Assembly: GCA_963833115.1 (NCBI GenBank)
Contig: CAWHWS010000002.1
Coordinates: 2,685,259-2,749,258 of the forward strand
Source: Hasllibacter sp963833115
Lineage (GTDB): Bacteria > Pseudomonadota > Alphaproteobacteria > Rhodobacterales > Rhodobacteraceae
Reading direction: 5' to 3'
DNA: 64,000 nt
Below, piece after piece: positions 14,519-22,992 of the stretch (the stretch's first letter is position 1; each line of letters opens with the position of its first letter). The notes below the pieces were generated by a model. It worked only from the letters and a program-made list of their open reading frames with translations, was not told where the DNA came from and made no database searches. Both the position numbers and the translations under genes were made by a program.

Positions 14519-15349
14519 TCAGCGCGCGAGCCGCAGCGAGGCCAGGCCCGAGACGAGGATCAGGGCCAGCCCCGCGAGCGTGATCGCGTCCGGCCAGTCG
14601 CCGAAGACCAGGCCGCCGGCGGCCGTGGCCGAGATGAGCTGCGTGTAGATCAGGGGCGCCACCACCGAGGCCGGGACGGTCCGGCTCACCCGCACCAGCA
14701 CGTAGTTCCCCATCGCCGAGGACAGGGCGCTGATGGCGACGAGCGCCCAGAGCGCGGGCGGGAGCGTCGGCACCGCCGGCAGGGCGGTCGGCGTCAGGAG
14801 GAGCGCGCCGATCATGAGTTGGGACATCAGCAGCGCGCCCGAGCGGAAGGACGGGGAGAGCCAGCGCGTCGCCGCGAGGTAGCCGCCGTAGAGAGCGCCC
14901 GCCAGGATCGCGAAGGCGATGCTCGGCCCGACCTCCCCGCCCGGGCGCACGACGACGAGCACGCCCGCGAAGCCGCAGGCCAGCAGCGCCGCGCGCGCTA
15001 GGCTCCACCGCTCGCCCAGGAGCCAGACCGACAGCGCGTAGGACACCGCCGGGCCGACGAAGAAGGCCCCGAACACGGCGCCGATGGGCTCCGTGCGCAG
15101 GGCCGTGAGGATGCAGGCGATACCCCCCGCGATCAGGGCCGCCCGCAGGACGACGCGCCAGTCCGCCATCATCGCCCACTCGCCGCGCCGCACCCGCAGG
15201 ACCGGCGCCAGGATCGCGGCCGCGATGGCGAAGCGGGACCAGGCGACGAAGAGCGGCGAGACGCCTCCCCCCGTCAGCCACTTGCCCGCCGTGTCGCCGA
15301 CCACGACCAGGGAGACCGCCGCGAAGACGGCGAGGAACGTCGCCAGCAT
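14519..15349 (-). CDS. EamA/DMT-family transporter
   Basis: 276-residue inner-membrane protein with about ten hydrophobic helices arranged as two EamA repeats: the first from VFAAVSLVVVGDTAGKWLTGGGVSPLFVAWSRF, the second from AFAILAGALYGGYLAATRW to LAGLALILVSGLASLRLAR. The pattern of the drug/metabolite transporter superfamily is clear (TEPIGAVFGAFFVGPAVSYALSVWLLGERWS; APLIYTQLISATAAGGLVFGDWPDAIT). Such proteins usually export amino acids or metabolites; the substrate cannot be told. It stands alone, facing away from mipZ. Confidence 0.87.
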   Translation of the reverse strand: MLATFLAVFAAVSLVVVGDTAGKWLTGGGVSPLFVAWSRFAIAAAILAPVLRVRRGEWAMMADWRVVLRAALIAGGIACILTALRTEPIGAVFGAFFVGPAVSYALSVWLLGERWSLARAALLACGFAGVLVVVRPGGEVGPSIAFAILAGALYGGYLAATRWLSPSFRSGALLMSQLMIGALLLTPTALPAVPTLPPALWALVAISALSSAMGNYVLVRVSRTVPASVVAPLIYTQLISATAAGGLVFGDWPDAITLAGLALILVSGLASLRLAR

Positions 15350-15441
15350 GCGCCCGCCCTAGGGCCCGGCGGCGCCCCGGGCAAGCGGCGCTTCCGCCCG
15401 GGCCCGCGCTCGCCTATGCGCGGCGGCGGAGGGGGACCGGC

Positions 15442-16221
15442 ATGGCGCACGTGATCGTGGTGGGCAACGAGAAGGGCGGCTCGGGCAAGTCGACGACCGC
15501 GATGCACGTCGCGACCGCCCTGGCGTGGGCCGGCCGGCGCGTCGGCGCGCTCGACCTCGACCTGCGGCAGACCTCGCTCGCGCGCTATCTCGAGAACCGC
15601 GCCGCCTTCGCCGCCGCCTCGGGGATCGACCTGCCGATGCCGCGCTACCTGCCCCTGCCGGAGGGCGGCGACGAGGCCCGCCTGGGCGCCGCGCTGGATT
15701 GCCTCGAGGAGGGCAGCGACTTCGTGGTGATCGACTGCCCGGGCTCGCACACGCGCCTGAGCCAGGTCGCGCACATGGCGGCGGACACGCTCGTCACGCC
15801 GCTCAACGACAGCTTCGTGGATTTCGACCTCCTGGGGAAGATCGACGTGGAGGGGCGCGTGCTCGGCCCCTCGATCTACTCCGAGATGGTCTGGTCGGCG
15901 CGTCAGGCGCGCATGCGGGGCGGGCTGCGGCCCATCGACTGGATCGTGCTGCGCAACCGCTTGGGCTCGCAGGCGATGATCAACAAGCGGCGCGTGGGCG
16001 GCGCGCTCGAGGAGCTCTCCCGCCGGATCGGGTTCCGGGTGGCGCCGGGCTTCTCCGAGCGGGTGATCTTCCGCGAGCTCTTTCCCAGGGGGCTCACCCT
16101 TCTCGACCTGCGCGAGGCGGGCCTCGGCGGCGGGCTCAACATGTCGGGGGTGGCGGCGCGCCAGGAGCTGCGCGAGCTGATCGCGGCGCTCCGGCTGCCG
16201 GGCATGGACGGCGGGCCCTAG
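15442..16221 (+). CDS. mipZ: Division-plane positioning ATPase MipZ
   Basis: 259-residue ParA-like ATPase. In Caulobacter, MipZ forms a bipolar gradient from ParB at the origins and blocks FtsZ assembly away from midcell. The deviant Walker A is VGNEKGGSGKSTTAMHVATAL at the N-terminus, followed by DLDLRQTSLARYLENR, VVIDCPGSHTRLSQVAHMAADTLVTPLNDSFVDFDLLG and DWIVLRNRLGSQAMINKRR. The phrase NDSFVDFDLLG and the RVIFRELFPRGLTLLDL segment are characteristic of MipZ rather than generic ParA. A GGAGGGGGACCGGC site precedes the ATG. Confidence 0.9.
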   Translation: MAHVIVVGNEKGGSGKSTTAMHVATALAWAGRRVGALDLDLRQTSLARYLENRAAFAAASGIDLPMPRYLPLPEGGDEARLGAALDCLEEGSDFVVIDCPGSHTRLSQVAHMAADTLVTPLNDSFVDFDLLGKIDVEGRVLGPSIYSEMVWSARQARMRGGLRPIDWIVLRNRLGSQAMINKRRVGGALEELSRRIGFRVAPGFSERVIFRELFPRGLTLLDLREAGLGGGLNMSGVAARQELRELIAALRLPGMDGGP

Positions 16222-16248
16222 CGACGGGCCGCGGCGGTTCGGAGAGGA

Positions 16249-16325
16249 TGGCGCACTGGGGAGGATTCGAACCCCCGACCCCCTGATTCGTAGTCAGGTA
16301 CTCTATCCAACTGAGCTACCAGTGC
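16249..16325 (-). tRNA. tRNA-Arg (anticodon ACG)
   Basis: 77-base tRNA on the minus strand with encoded CCA. The acceptor stem is GCACTGG/CCAGTGC with G as discriminator. The D-arm contains AGCTCAGTTGGATAGAG, the anticodon loop is CTACGAA (anticodon ACG, plus positions 16289-16291) and the T-arm contains GGGTTCGAATCC. A34 must be deaminated to inosine by TadA to read CGU/CGC/CGA, the main arginine codons in this GC-rich genome. Confidence 0.97.
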
Positions 16326-16375
16326 GTGGCGGGGTCACTATCCGCCGCCCAGGGGGAGCGCAAGGCCCGCGGGCC

Positions 16376-17779
16376 CTACTCCGCCGCGGCGCGCAGCACG
16401 TCCGACTTGGGGATGCGCACGGCGAAGCGGGTGCCGTCCGCGCCGGTCTCCTGCAGGTCGAGCCGCCCGCCATGGCCGCGCGCCAGCTCGGCGGCGATCG
16501 CGAGGCCGAGGCCCGATCCGCCCTTGCGCACCCCGCCCCGGAAGGCGGTGAACAGGTTCTCGCGCGCGACCTTGGGCAGGCCGGGGCCGGTGTCGCTCAC
16601 GAGGATGGTCCAGGCGGAATCGTCCTCGTGCGCGGCGATGGCGACCTCGCCGCCCCCGCCGCGCCGCCCGGTCAGGGCCTGGCGCGCGTTGCGCACGAGG
16701 TTGAGGAGGATGCGCGCGATCTGCTCGCGGTCGGCGCGCAGGACGAAGCCCGCGGGGATGTCCTCGCGGAACGCGATCGGCGCCTCCCCGGCGGCCAGGC
16801 GCTCGCCGTCGACGATGTCGGCGACCACGGGGGCCAGGGCGAAGCGCTCCAGGCGGGGGGGCGGCTCCTCGGCGCGGCCGAAGGCGAGCGTGCCCTCGCA
16901 GAGGTTCACCGCCCGCTCGATGGCGCCCAGGAGCTTGGGCGCGGCGCGCTGGATCATCGGGTCCCGCGACGTCTCGAGCCGGTCCGCGAAGAGCTGCGCC
17001 GTGGTCAGGATGTTGCGCAGGTCGTGGCTGACCTTGGCGACCGCGCCGCCGAGCTGCGCCAGCCGCTCGCGTTGCCGCAGCGCGCCGGTGATCTCGGTCT
17101 GCATCGCGGCGAGGGCCTCCTCGGCCTCGCGCAGCTCGCGCACGTCGGCGCTGGGCACGATCAGGGTGCGCATGTCCTCGGGCGCGGCGGCGTAGCGGGC
17201 CATGTGGTCGATCACGCCGCGGATCGGCTGCACCAGCACGCGGCGCACCGCGAGGAACAGAAGGAACGCCGTCACCACCGAGATCAGCGCCGAGAGCGCC
17301 AGGATGTTCAGCCCGTAGTCGACCATCGCGGCGCGCAGGGGGGCCGAGCGCATCGTGACCTCGATCTGCATGCCGGCCTCGCGCACCGGATCGCCGATCA
17401 CCCGGATGATGCGCGGCTCGGTGTCCGCGAGGCCGGCGAGCGCGTCCCGGATCAGGGTGAACGGATCGGCCGCGCGCAGATCGTAGGTCGCGTCGATCGG
17501 CGCGGGGATCGGGGAGGACAGGACCAGCTCCCGCCGGTCCGCCCGCCGCAGGACGACGTTGAAGACGTCGACCGTCTCGAGGAGCTCGGCCTCCAGCTCC
17601 TCGGAGAGCATGTCGTCGGTCGCGAGCTCGGCCAGGGCCGCGATCTGCGCGCGCTCTAGTCGCGACAGGAGGTAGTCCTCCCGGAAGCGCGCGACGGAGG
17701 GCACGAAGATCAGGACCTCCGCCAGCATGACGAACGCCGCCGTCAGGATCAGGAACCGGCCGGAAAGGGTGTTGAGCAT
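16376..17779 (-). CDS. Membrane-bound sensor histidine kinase without adjacent regulator
   Basis: 467-residue kinase. The start at 17779 (after AGGGCCGCAC) gives an N-terminal helix LSGRFLILTAAFVMLAEVLIF, a periplasmic domain of about 170 residues, a second helix LNILALSALISVVTAFLLFLAV and a HAMP-like linker. The catalytic core has the H-box AKVSHDLRNILTTAQ, N-box LLNLVRNARQAL, and G-boxes SDTGPGLPK and GSGLGLAIAAELARGHGG. The H-box is unusual in having SHDLRN rather than SHELRT, which suggests the HPK4/HWE-like branch. No response regulator gene is in the window, so it is probably an orphan. The signal is unknown. Confidence 0.9.
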   Translation of the reverse strand: MLNTLSGRFLILTAAFVMLAEVLIFVPSVARFREDYLLSRLERAQIAALAELATDDMLSEELEAELLETVDVFNVVLRRADRRELVLSSPIPAPIDATYDLRAADPFTLIRDALAGLADTEPRIIRVIGDPVREAGMQIEVTMRSAPLRAAMVDYGLNILALSALISVVTAFLLFLAVRRVLVQPIRGVIDHMARYAAAPEDMRTLIVPSADVRELREAEEALAAMQTEITGALRQRERLAQLGGAVAKVSHDLRNILTTAQLFADRLETSRDPMIQRAAPKLLGAIERAVNLCEGTLAFGRAEEPPPRLERFALAPVVADIVDGERLAAGEAPIAFREDIPAGFVLRADREQIARILLNLVRNARQALTGRRGGGGEVAIAAHEDDSAWTILVSDTGPGLPKVARENLFTAFRGGVRKGGSGLGLAIAAELARGHGGRLDLQETGADGTRFAVRIPKSDVLRAAAE

Positions 17780-17852
17780 GTGCGGCCCTCGCGCGCCTCG
17801 GCATGGCGGCGCGTCGCCGGGCGGGACGCCCCGTCCCGGCGGCCCGATTCTG

Positions 17853-19316
17853 TCACGGCACGAGCCGCTGCACCAGCCGGACGGCGGCCTTGACCGCGCC
17901 GCTCTCGAACAGGCGGGGGGCGAAATGGGCGCCGGCGGCCCGTTTGGAGGCCTCGCCACGGGTCGGATAGGGCGCGACCATGCCCGCGACATGGCTCATC
18001 TTGAGCCCGGCGGAGATCGCGAGCGCCCAGAGGCCGATCATGTCCCCCGCCCCGGCGCCGACGATGGTGGCGCCGACCGGCCGGCCGCGCACGACGACGA
18101 CTTTCACGAAACCCGCCGTCTCGCCCTCCGCGATGGCGCGGTCGTTCTCCTCGAGGGCGAAACGCGCGACCTGGGTGCGGCCGGGATGCTCCGCGCGGGC
18201 CTCCGCCTCGGTTCGGCCGACCTGCGCGACCTCGGGATCGGTATAGGTCGTCCAGGGGATGTGCGCGCGGGACGCCTTGGACGGCAGGGCGAAGAGGATC
18301 TGCCGGATCACGACGCCGGCATGGTAGCCCGCGACATGCGTGAACTGCAGCCGGCCGGCCACGTCGCCCACCGCGTAGACCCGGCGGTTGGATACCGAGC
18401 GCAGGCCGTCGCCGACCGTGATGCCGCGCTCGGTGTGGTCCACCTCCCCCCGGTCGAGCCCGAGGTCGCGCACGTTCGCGCGCCGCCCGGCCGCGAGCAG
18501 GAGGTGCGTGCCTTCGATGCGGCGTCCGTCATCGGCGCGAAGGACGATGGCGCCGGCCGCGCCCGAGGCCGAGGCGACGCGCGCGCCCTCCTCGATCCGC
18601 ACGCCCTCGGCGCGCAGGCGGGCGATGGCGACGGCCGCGGCCTCGGGGTCGTCCTTGGCCAGGGCGGGGCCGTCCGAGAGGACCGTGACCTCGCTGCCGA
18701 GGCGTCGGTGGGCCTGCGCCATCTCCATCCCGATCGGCCCGCCGCCGACGATCAGGAGGTGGCCGGGCCGTTCGCGCAAATCCCACAGCGTCTCGTTCGT
18801 GAGGAAGGGCACGCCGTCCAGCCCGTCGATCGGCGGCACGAAGGGGGAGGAGCCGGTCGCGATCACGATCCGGCGGGCGATGATCTCGGCCTCCCCGGCG
18901 CGCAGCGTGGTGGGCGAGACGAAACGCGCGCGCGACCGGATCACCGTGACGCCCAGGCCCTCGAACCGCTCCTGGCTGTCGACCGGCGCGATGGCCTGGG
19001 TGGCGCGGGCGACATGCGCCATCGCTTCGGCGTAGTCGACCTGCGGCGCCACGGGGCGCACGCCGTAGGGCGCCCCGGTCGTCATGGCGTGCGCATGCTT
19101 GGCGGCGGCGAGCAGGGCCTTGGACGGCACGCAGCCGTAGTTGAGGCAGTCGCCCCCCATCAGGTGGTCCTCGAAGAGGACGACGCGCGCGCCCATCTGC
19201 GCCGCCCCCGCCGCGACCGAGAGGCCGCCCGATCCGCCGCCGATCACCGCGACGTCCGCCTCGATCCGGCGTGCGGGGGCGCCGGCCCCGGGCCGCATCG
19301 TCGTTCCATCGGGCAT
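17853..19316 (-). CDS. FAD-dependent pyridine nucleotide-disulfide oxidoreductase
   Basis: 487-residue flavoenzyme of the dihydrolipoamide dehydrogenase/mercuric reductase family. FAD fold: DVAVIGGGSGGLSVAAGAAQMGARVVLFE. The redox-active disulfide is in GGDCLNYGCVPSKALL. The NAD(P) fold is HLLIVGGGPIGMEMAQAHRRLGSEVTVL, and the second FAD motif is NRRVYAVGDVAGR. The dimerisation domain ends with GLKMSHVAGMVAPYPTRGEA, not the HPTLSE found in lipoamide dehydrogenase. It lacks the N-terminal HMA domain and C-terminal vicinal cysteines of true mercuric reductase, so mercury reduction is unlikely. It is followed four bases later by a TVP38-family gene, a pairing also seen elsewhere. Confidence 0.88.
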   Translation of the reverse strand: MPDGTTMRPGAGAPARRIEADVAVIGGGSGGLSVAAGAAQMGARVVLFEDHLMGGDCLNYGCVPSKALLAAAKHAHAMTTGAPYGVRPVAPQVDYAEAMAHVARATQAIAPVDSQERFEGLGVTVIRSRARFVSPTTLRAGEAEIIARRIVIATGSSPFVPPIDGLDGVPFLTNETLWDLRERPGHLLIVGGGPIGMEMAQAHRRLGSEVTVLSDGPALAKDDPEAAAVAIARLRAEGVRIEEGARVASASGAAGAIVLRADDGRRIEGTHLLLAAGRRANVRDLGLDRGEVDHTERGITVGDGLRSVSNRRVYAVGDVAGRLQFTHVAGYHAGVVIRQILFALPSKASRAHIPWTTYTDPEVAQVGRTEAEARAEHPGRTQVARFALEENDRAIAEGETAGFVKVVVVRGRPVGATIVGAGAGDMIGLWALAISAGLKMSHVAGMVAPYPTRGEASKRAAGAHFAPRLFESGAVKAAVRLVQRLVP

Positions 19317-19319
19317 GGC

Positions 19320-20060
19320 TCAGGGTCCTTCTCGGCCGCGCACGGCCTTGATCGCGATGGGCAGGGCCGCCAGCAGGCAGAGCCCCAGGATGGGCAGCAG
19401 GACGTGGGGCTCGAACACGATGCCGAGGTCGGGCGTCTCGCCGGCGGCGAAGACCGCGCCGAGCCCCGCGCCGACCGAGGTGTAGACCACCGCGCCGGGG
19501 ATGATGCCGAGGAAGGTCGTGACGACGAAGCGCGGCAGCGGGACCCCGACGAGCGCGGGGAGGATGTTCGCCGCGAAGAACGGGACCGCCGGGACCAGGC
19601 GGATGAGCAACAGCATCGACCACTGATTCTCGTCGATCCCGTCCTTGATCCGGCGGACGAGGCCGTCGCCCGCGTCCATGCGCGCCGCGAGCCGCTCGCC
19701 CAGGCCCCAGCGCGCGGCCGAGAAGATCGCCGCCGCGCCGATGGTCGCGCCGAGCACGTTGTAGAGCGCGCCGGGGAAGGTGGCGAAGAGGAAGCCCCCC
19801 GTGAGCGTCATGATGGTCGCCCCCGGCAGCGAGAAGGCGACCACCGCGACATAGGCCGCGACGAACGCGCCCGCGGCGAGGGGGTAGTTCGCGTCGCGGT
19901 AGGCGATGAGGGCCTCGCGGTTCGCCGCCAGGGTCTCGAACGTCAGATGATCGCGCAGGAGCCAGCCGCCGGCGAGCGCGGCGAGCGCCACGAGCGCGAG
20001 GGGCAGCCGGCGCAGGAGGGCGCGCCGGGCGCCGCCGTCCGGGGTGTCGGCATCGGTCAT
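19320..20060 (-). CDS. TVP38/TMEM64 (VTT-domain) membrane protein
   Basis: 246-residue inner-membrane protein. The start at 20060 is chosen because the upstream frame lacks similarity. The VTT/SNARE-associated domain is visible: AAGAFVAAYVAVVAFSLPGATIMTLTGGFLFATFPGALYNVLGATIGAAAIFSAARWGLG, then LLLIRLVPAVPFFAANILPALVGVPLPRFVVTTFLGIIPGAVVYTSVGAGLG. Family members (DedA-like) are implicated in lipid scrambling and membrane homeostasis. It is the second gene of a two-gene unit with the flavin oxidoreductase... the coding order is VTT protein first (start 20060), then the oxidoreductase (start 19316), almost abutting. Confidence 0.88.
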   Translation of the reverse strand: MTDADTPDGGARRALLRRLPLALVALAALAGGWLLRDHLTFETLAANREALIAYRDANYPLAAGAFVAAYVAVVAFSLPGATIMTLTGGFLFATFPGALYNVLGATIGAAAIFSAARWGLGERLAARMDAGDGLVRRIKDGIDENQWSMLLLIRLVPAVPFFAANILPALVGVPLPRFVVTTFLGIIPGAVVYTSVGAGLGAVFAAGETPDLGIVFEPHVLLPILGLCLLAALPIAIKAVRGREGP

Positions 20061-20199
20061 GGTCGGCCCTTCGGCATGGTCGGCGAGAAGGACAGGATGG
20101 GGCGCGCCGGCGGTGCGCGACAGGGGGTGTAACGCGCGCTTGAGGACGCGGGGGGCGCGCGCGCTCGTCCGCAGGCGCCCGAAAGGGGCCGGGCGCGCG

Positions 20200-20228
20200 T
20201 TGACAGGAGCGGCCCCGATGCGTATCGG
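20200..20228 (+). promoter_or_regulatory. Probable sigma-70 promoter of rpmH-rnpA-yidD-yidC
   Basis: TTGACA (20200-20205), 17-base spacer, TATCGG (20223-20228), about 100 bases upstream of rpmH in the divergent region shared with the VTT gene. The -35 box is perfect; the -10 box keeps TAT only. Confidence 0.55.
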
Positions 20229-20327
20229 GCGGCCTTCGACATCACGGCGGGCGTGATCCTCGGGCGTGCCCGGAGATATCCGCCCGAACGCGGCCGGGCC
20301 TCCCGGCGACAGACCCGGAGAGATGCC

Positions 20328-20462
20328 ATGAAGCGCACGTTCCAGCCCTCGAACCTCGTCCGCAAGCGGCGCCACGGCTTCCGCGCCCGCATGGCGACCA
20401 AGGCGGGCCGCAAGATCCTCAACGCCCGGCGCGCCCGCGGCCGCAAGTCGATCTGCGCCTGA
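20328..20462 (+). CDS. rpmH: 50S ribosomal protein L34
   Basis: 44-residue bL34, MKRTFQPSNLVRKRRHGFRA as first 20 residues, ending GRKSICA. The C-terminus has an unusual Ile-Cys where most homologues have Leu-Ser. The upstream GGAG supports the ATG at 20328. First gene of the rpmH-rnpA-yidD-yidC-MOSC-engB cluster. Confidence 0.96.
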   Translation: MKRTFQPSNLVRKRRHGFRARMATKAGRKILNARRARGRKSICA

Positions 20463-20505
20463 TCCCCGGACCTCCGGGCCGCGGTCCGGCGGCGCGGGCC
20501 CCGTC

Positions 20506-20832
20506 TTGGACGTCATGACCCGGCGCGCCGACTTCCTGGCGGCCGCGAGGGCACGCCGGGCCTCCGCGCCGGGCCTGAACCTCCAGGCGCGCGCGCGGGG
20601 CGATGACGGGCCGCCGCGGGTCGGGTTCACCTGCTCCAAGAAGGTCGGAGGCGCGGTCGCGCGCAACCGCGCCAAGCGCCGCCTGCGCGAGGCCGCGCGC
20701 CTCGCGCTCGCCCCGCTCGCCCGGCCCGGCTGGGACTACGTCCTCGTCGGCCGGCGAGACGCCACCGCCGAGCGCCCCTGGGATGCGCTCCTGGACGACA
20801 CCCGCCGCGCGGCGGCGCGCGCGCACGGGTGA
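20506..20832 (+). CDS. rnpA: Ribonuclease P protein component
   Basis: Protein subunit of RNase P, which trims tRNA 5' leaders together with the catalytic rnpB RNA. About 108 residues; the ATG at 20515 (MTRRADFLAAA) may be the true start instead of 20506. Conserved features: an N-terminal RRADFLAAARARR helix, the central RVGFTCSKKVGGAVARNRAKRRLREAARL with the RNR signature, and WDYVLVGRRDAT. Its stop overlaps the yidD GTG start. Confidence 0.95.
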   Translation: MDVMTRRADFLAAARARRASAPGLNLQARARGDDGPPRVGFTCSKKVGGAVARNRAKRRLREAARLALAPLARPGWDYVLVGRRDATAERPWDALLDDTRRAAARAHG

Positions 20833-21080
20833 GCCCGCTCGCGCGCCTCCTCCGCGCGCCGGTGCACTTCTACCGCGCGACCTTCTCGCCCATCGTGGGC
20901 CATTCCTGCCGCTTTCAGCCGACCTGCTCCGCCTACGCGCTCGAGGCGCTGGCGGCCCATGGCGGTCTGCGCGGCGGCTGGCTCGCGCTGCGCCGCATCG
21001 CGCGCTGCCACCCGTTCGCCGGGGCCGGCTACGACCCCGTGCCCGAACCGCGGCGGGGGCGCGACGCCCGGCGCCCTTGA
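20829..21080 (+). CDS. yidD: Membrane protein insertion efficiency factor YidD
   Basis: 83-residue protein that assists YidC-dependent membrane insertion. The GTG start overlaps the rnpA stop (GTGA). Family sequence: FYRATFSPIVGHSCRFQPTCSAYALEALAAHGGLRGGWLALRRIARCHPFAGAGYDPVP, including the conserved Cys residues. The context between rnpA and yidC is diagnostic. Confidence 0.96.
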   Translation: MSPLARLLRAPVHFYRATFSPIVGHSCRFQPTCSAYALEALAAHGGLRGGWLALRRIARCHPFAGAGYDPVPEPRRGRDARRP

Positions 21081-21138
21081 CCTCGCGCCGGTGCGCCTGT
21101 TGAACCCGCCGGACCCCTAACATCGGTGGCCGCCCGTC

Positions 21139-22992
21139 ATGGACGACAACAACAAGAACCTGATCCTCGCCACGGCCCTCAGCTTCCTGGTGATCCTGGT
21201 CTGGTTCCTGATCTTCCCGCCCGAGGAGCAGGCCCCGATCGGCTCCGACCTGCCGGTGGCGCAGGCGCCGCTCCCGGCCGACGGCGTCGCGCCCGTGCCG
21301 CCGGCGATCCCGGGCGGGCCCGCCGCGCCCGGCGCCCTGCCCGGCGCGGACGCCGCCCCCGCCCCCGAGGCGCCCCGCGTCGCGATCGAGACGCCTGAGC
21401 TCCTGGGCTCGATCAACCTCGCCGGCGGGCGGATCGACGACCTCAAGCTCCGCGAGTATCGCCAGACGCTCGACGAAGGGTCCGACATCGTGCGGCTGCT
21501 GACCCCGGTCGGGGGGCTCGGCGCCTACTACGCCCTCTTCGGCTGGGCACCGAGCGGCGATCTGGACTTCGACGCGGTCCCCGGCCCCGCCACCCCCTGG
21601 GCGGTCGAGAGCGGCGAGGTCCTGGCCCCGGGCGCCCCCGTGACCCTGGTCTGGGACAACGGCGCCGGCCTCACGTTCCGGCGCGAGATGGCGGTGGACG
21701 AGGATTTCATGTTCACCATCCGGCAATCGGTCGAGAACGCGACCGACGCGGCGGTGCGGATGGCGCCCTACGGCCTCCTCGCGCGGCACGGCGAGCCGGA
21801 TTCGCGCAACTTCTTCATCCTCCACGAGGGCGTCGTCCGCATGACGGACGGCGAGCTGGAGGAGATGTCCTATGACGACATGCCCGACCTGGAGCCGGAC
21901 GCCCGCGAGGGCGGGCTGACCAGCAACCTCGCGGTGACGGCCGAGGGGTGGATCGGGTTCACCGACCACTATTGGATGACCACCCTCATCCCCGAGGCCG
22001 GCACGCCGTTCGCGTCCGTGGCCAAATACGTGCCCGGGCGCGACGTCTACCAGACCGAGGCGCGCCTGCCGACGATCGACGTCGCCCCCGGGGCGACGAC
22101 CACCTCCACCCAGCGCATGTTCGCGGGCGCCAAGGAGTGGGAGGCGATCCGCAACTACGAGCGCGCCGGCATCGCGGGCTTCCTCGACAGCATCGACTGG
22201 GGCTGGTTCTTCTTCCTGACCAAGCCGATCTTCGCCGTCCTGCACTGGCTCAACGCGCAGATCGGGAACATGGGCGTCGCGATCATCACCCTGACGCTGC
22301 TGATCAAGGCGGTGCTGCTGCCGCTGGCCTACAAGTCCTACGTCTCCATGGCGAAGATGAAGGAGCTCCAGCCGGAGATGGAGAAGATCAAGGAGCGCGC
22401 CGGGGACGACCGGCAGAAGCTCCAGCAGGAGATGATGAAGATGTACAAGGAGAAGAAGGTGAACCCGGCGTCCGGGTGCCTTCCGCTCCTCCTCCAGATC
22501 CCGATCTTCTTCTCGCTCTACAAGGTGATCTTCGTCACCATCGAGCTCCGCCACGCGCCGTTCTTCGGGCCGTTCCAGGACCTCTCGGCGCCGGACCCGA
22601 CCTCGATCTTCAACGTCTACGGCCTCCTGCCCTACGCGGCGCCGGAGCCGGGGAGCATCCTGGCGCTGGTCTTCATCGGCATCCTGCCGCTCCTCCTGGG
22701 CGTGTCGATGTGGCTGCAGCAGAAGCTCAACCCCGCGCCCCAGGACCCGACGCAGGCGATGATCTTCGCCTGGATGCCGTGGGTGTTCATGTTCATGCTC
22801 GGCAGCTTCGCGTCGGGGCTCGTGGTGTACTGGATCGCCAACAACACGATCACCTTCGCGCAGCAGTTCGCGATCATGAAGAGCCAGGGGATGACGCCGG
22901 ACCTGTTCGGCAACATCAAGTCGTCCTTCAAGAAAGCGCCGGCGGCGGCCAAGCCCGCGAACGACGCGAAGGCGCCCAAGGGCAAGGAGTGA
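21139..22992 (+). CDS. yidC: Membrane protein insertase YidC
   Basis: 617-residue inner-membrane insertase/chaperone. The first helix is NLILATALSFLVILVWFLIF, followed by a Pro/Ala/Gly-rich periplasmic linker (residues about 35-85) and the large periplasmic beta domain. The conserved five-helix core begins near residue 355 (GWFFFLTKPIFAVLHWLNAQIGNMGVAIITLTLLIKAVLLPL), with cytoplasmic KMKELQPEMEKIKERAGDDRQKLQQEMMKMYKEKKVNPASGCLPLLLQIPIFFSLYKV. The C-terminus is Lys-rich for ribosome binding. The stop overlaps the GTG of the MOSC gene. Confidence 0.97.
   Translation: MDDNNKNLILATALSFLVILVWFLIFPPEEQAPIGSDLPVAQAPLPADGVAPVPPAIPGGPAAPGALPGADAAPAPEAPRVAIETPELLGSINLAGGRIDDLKLREYRQTLDEGSDIVRLLTPVGGLGAYYALFGWAPSGDLDFDAVPGPATPWAVESGEVLAPGAPVTLVWDNGAGLTFRREMAVDEDFMFTIRQSVENATDAAVRMAPYGLLARHGEPDSRNFFILHEGVVRMTDGELEEMSYDDMPDLEPDAREGGLTSNLAVTAEGWIGFTDHYWMTTLIPEAGTPFASVAKYVPGRDVYQTEARLPTIDVAPGATTTSTQRMFAGAKEWEAIRNYERAGIAGFLDSIDWGWFFFLTKPIFAVLHWLNAQIGNMGVAIITLTLLIKAVLLPLAYKSYVSMAKMKELQPEMEKIKERAGDDRQKLQQEMMKMYKEKKVNPASGCLPLLLQIPIFFSLYKVIFVTIELRHAPFFGPFQDLSAPDPTSIFNVYGLLPYAAPEPGSILALVFIGILPLLLGVSMWLQQKLNPAPQDPTQAMIFAWMPWVFMFMLGSFASGLVVYWIANNTITFAQQFAIMKSQGMTPDLFGNIKSSFKKAPAAAKPANDAKAPKGKE

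Noticed and set aside
17853..19316. True mercuric reductase
   Set aside because: No N-terminal heavy-metal domain, no C-terminal Cys-Cys pair, and no mer genes nearby.
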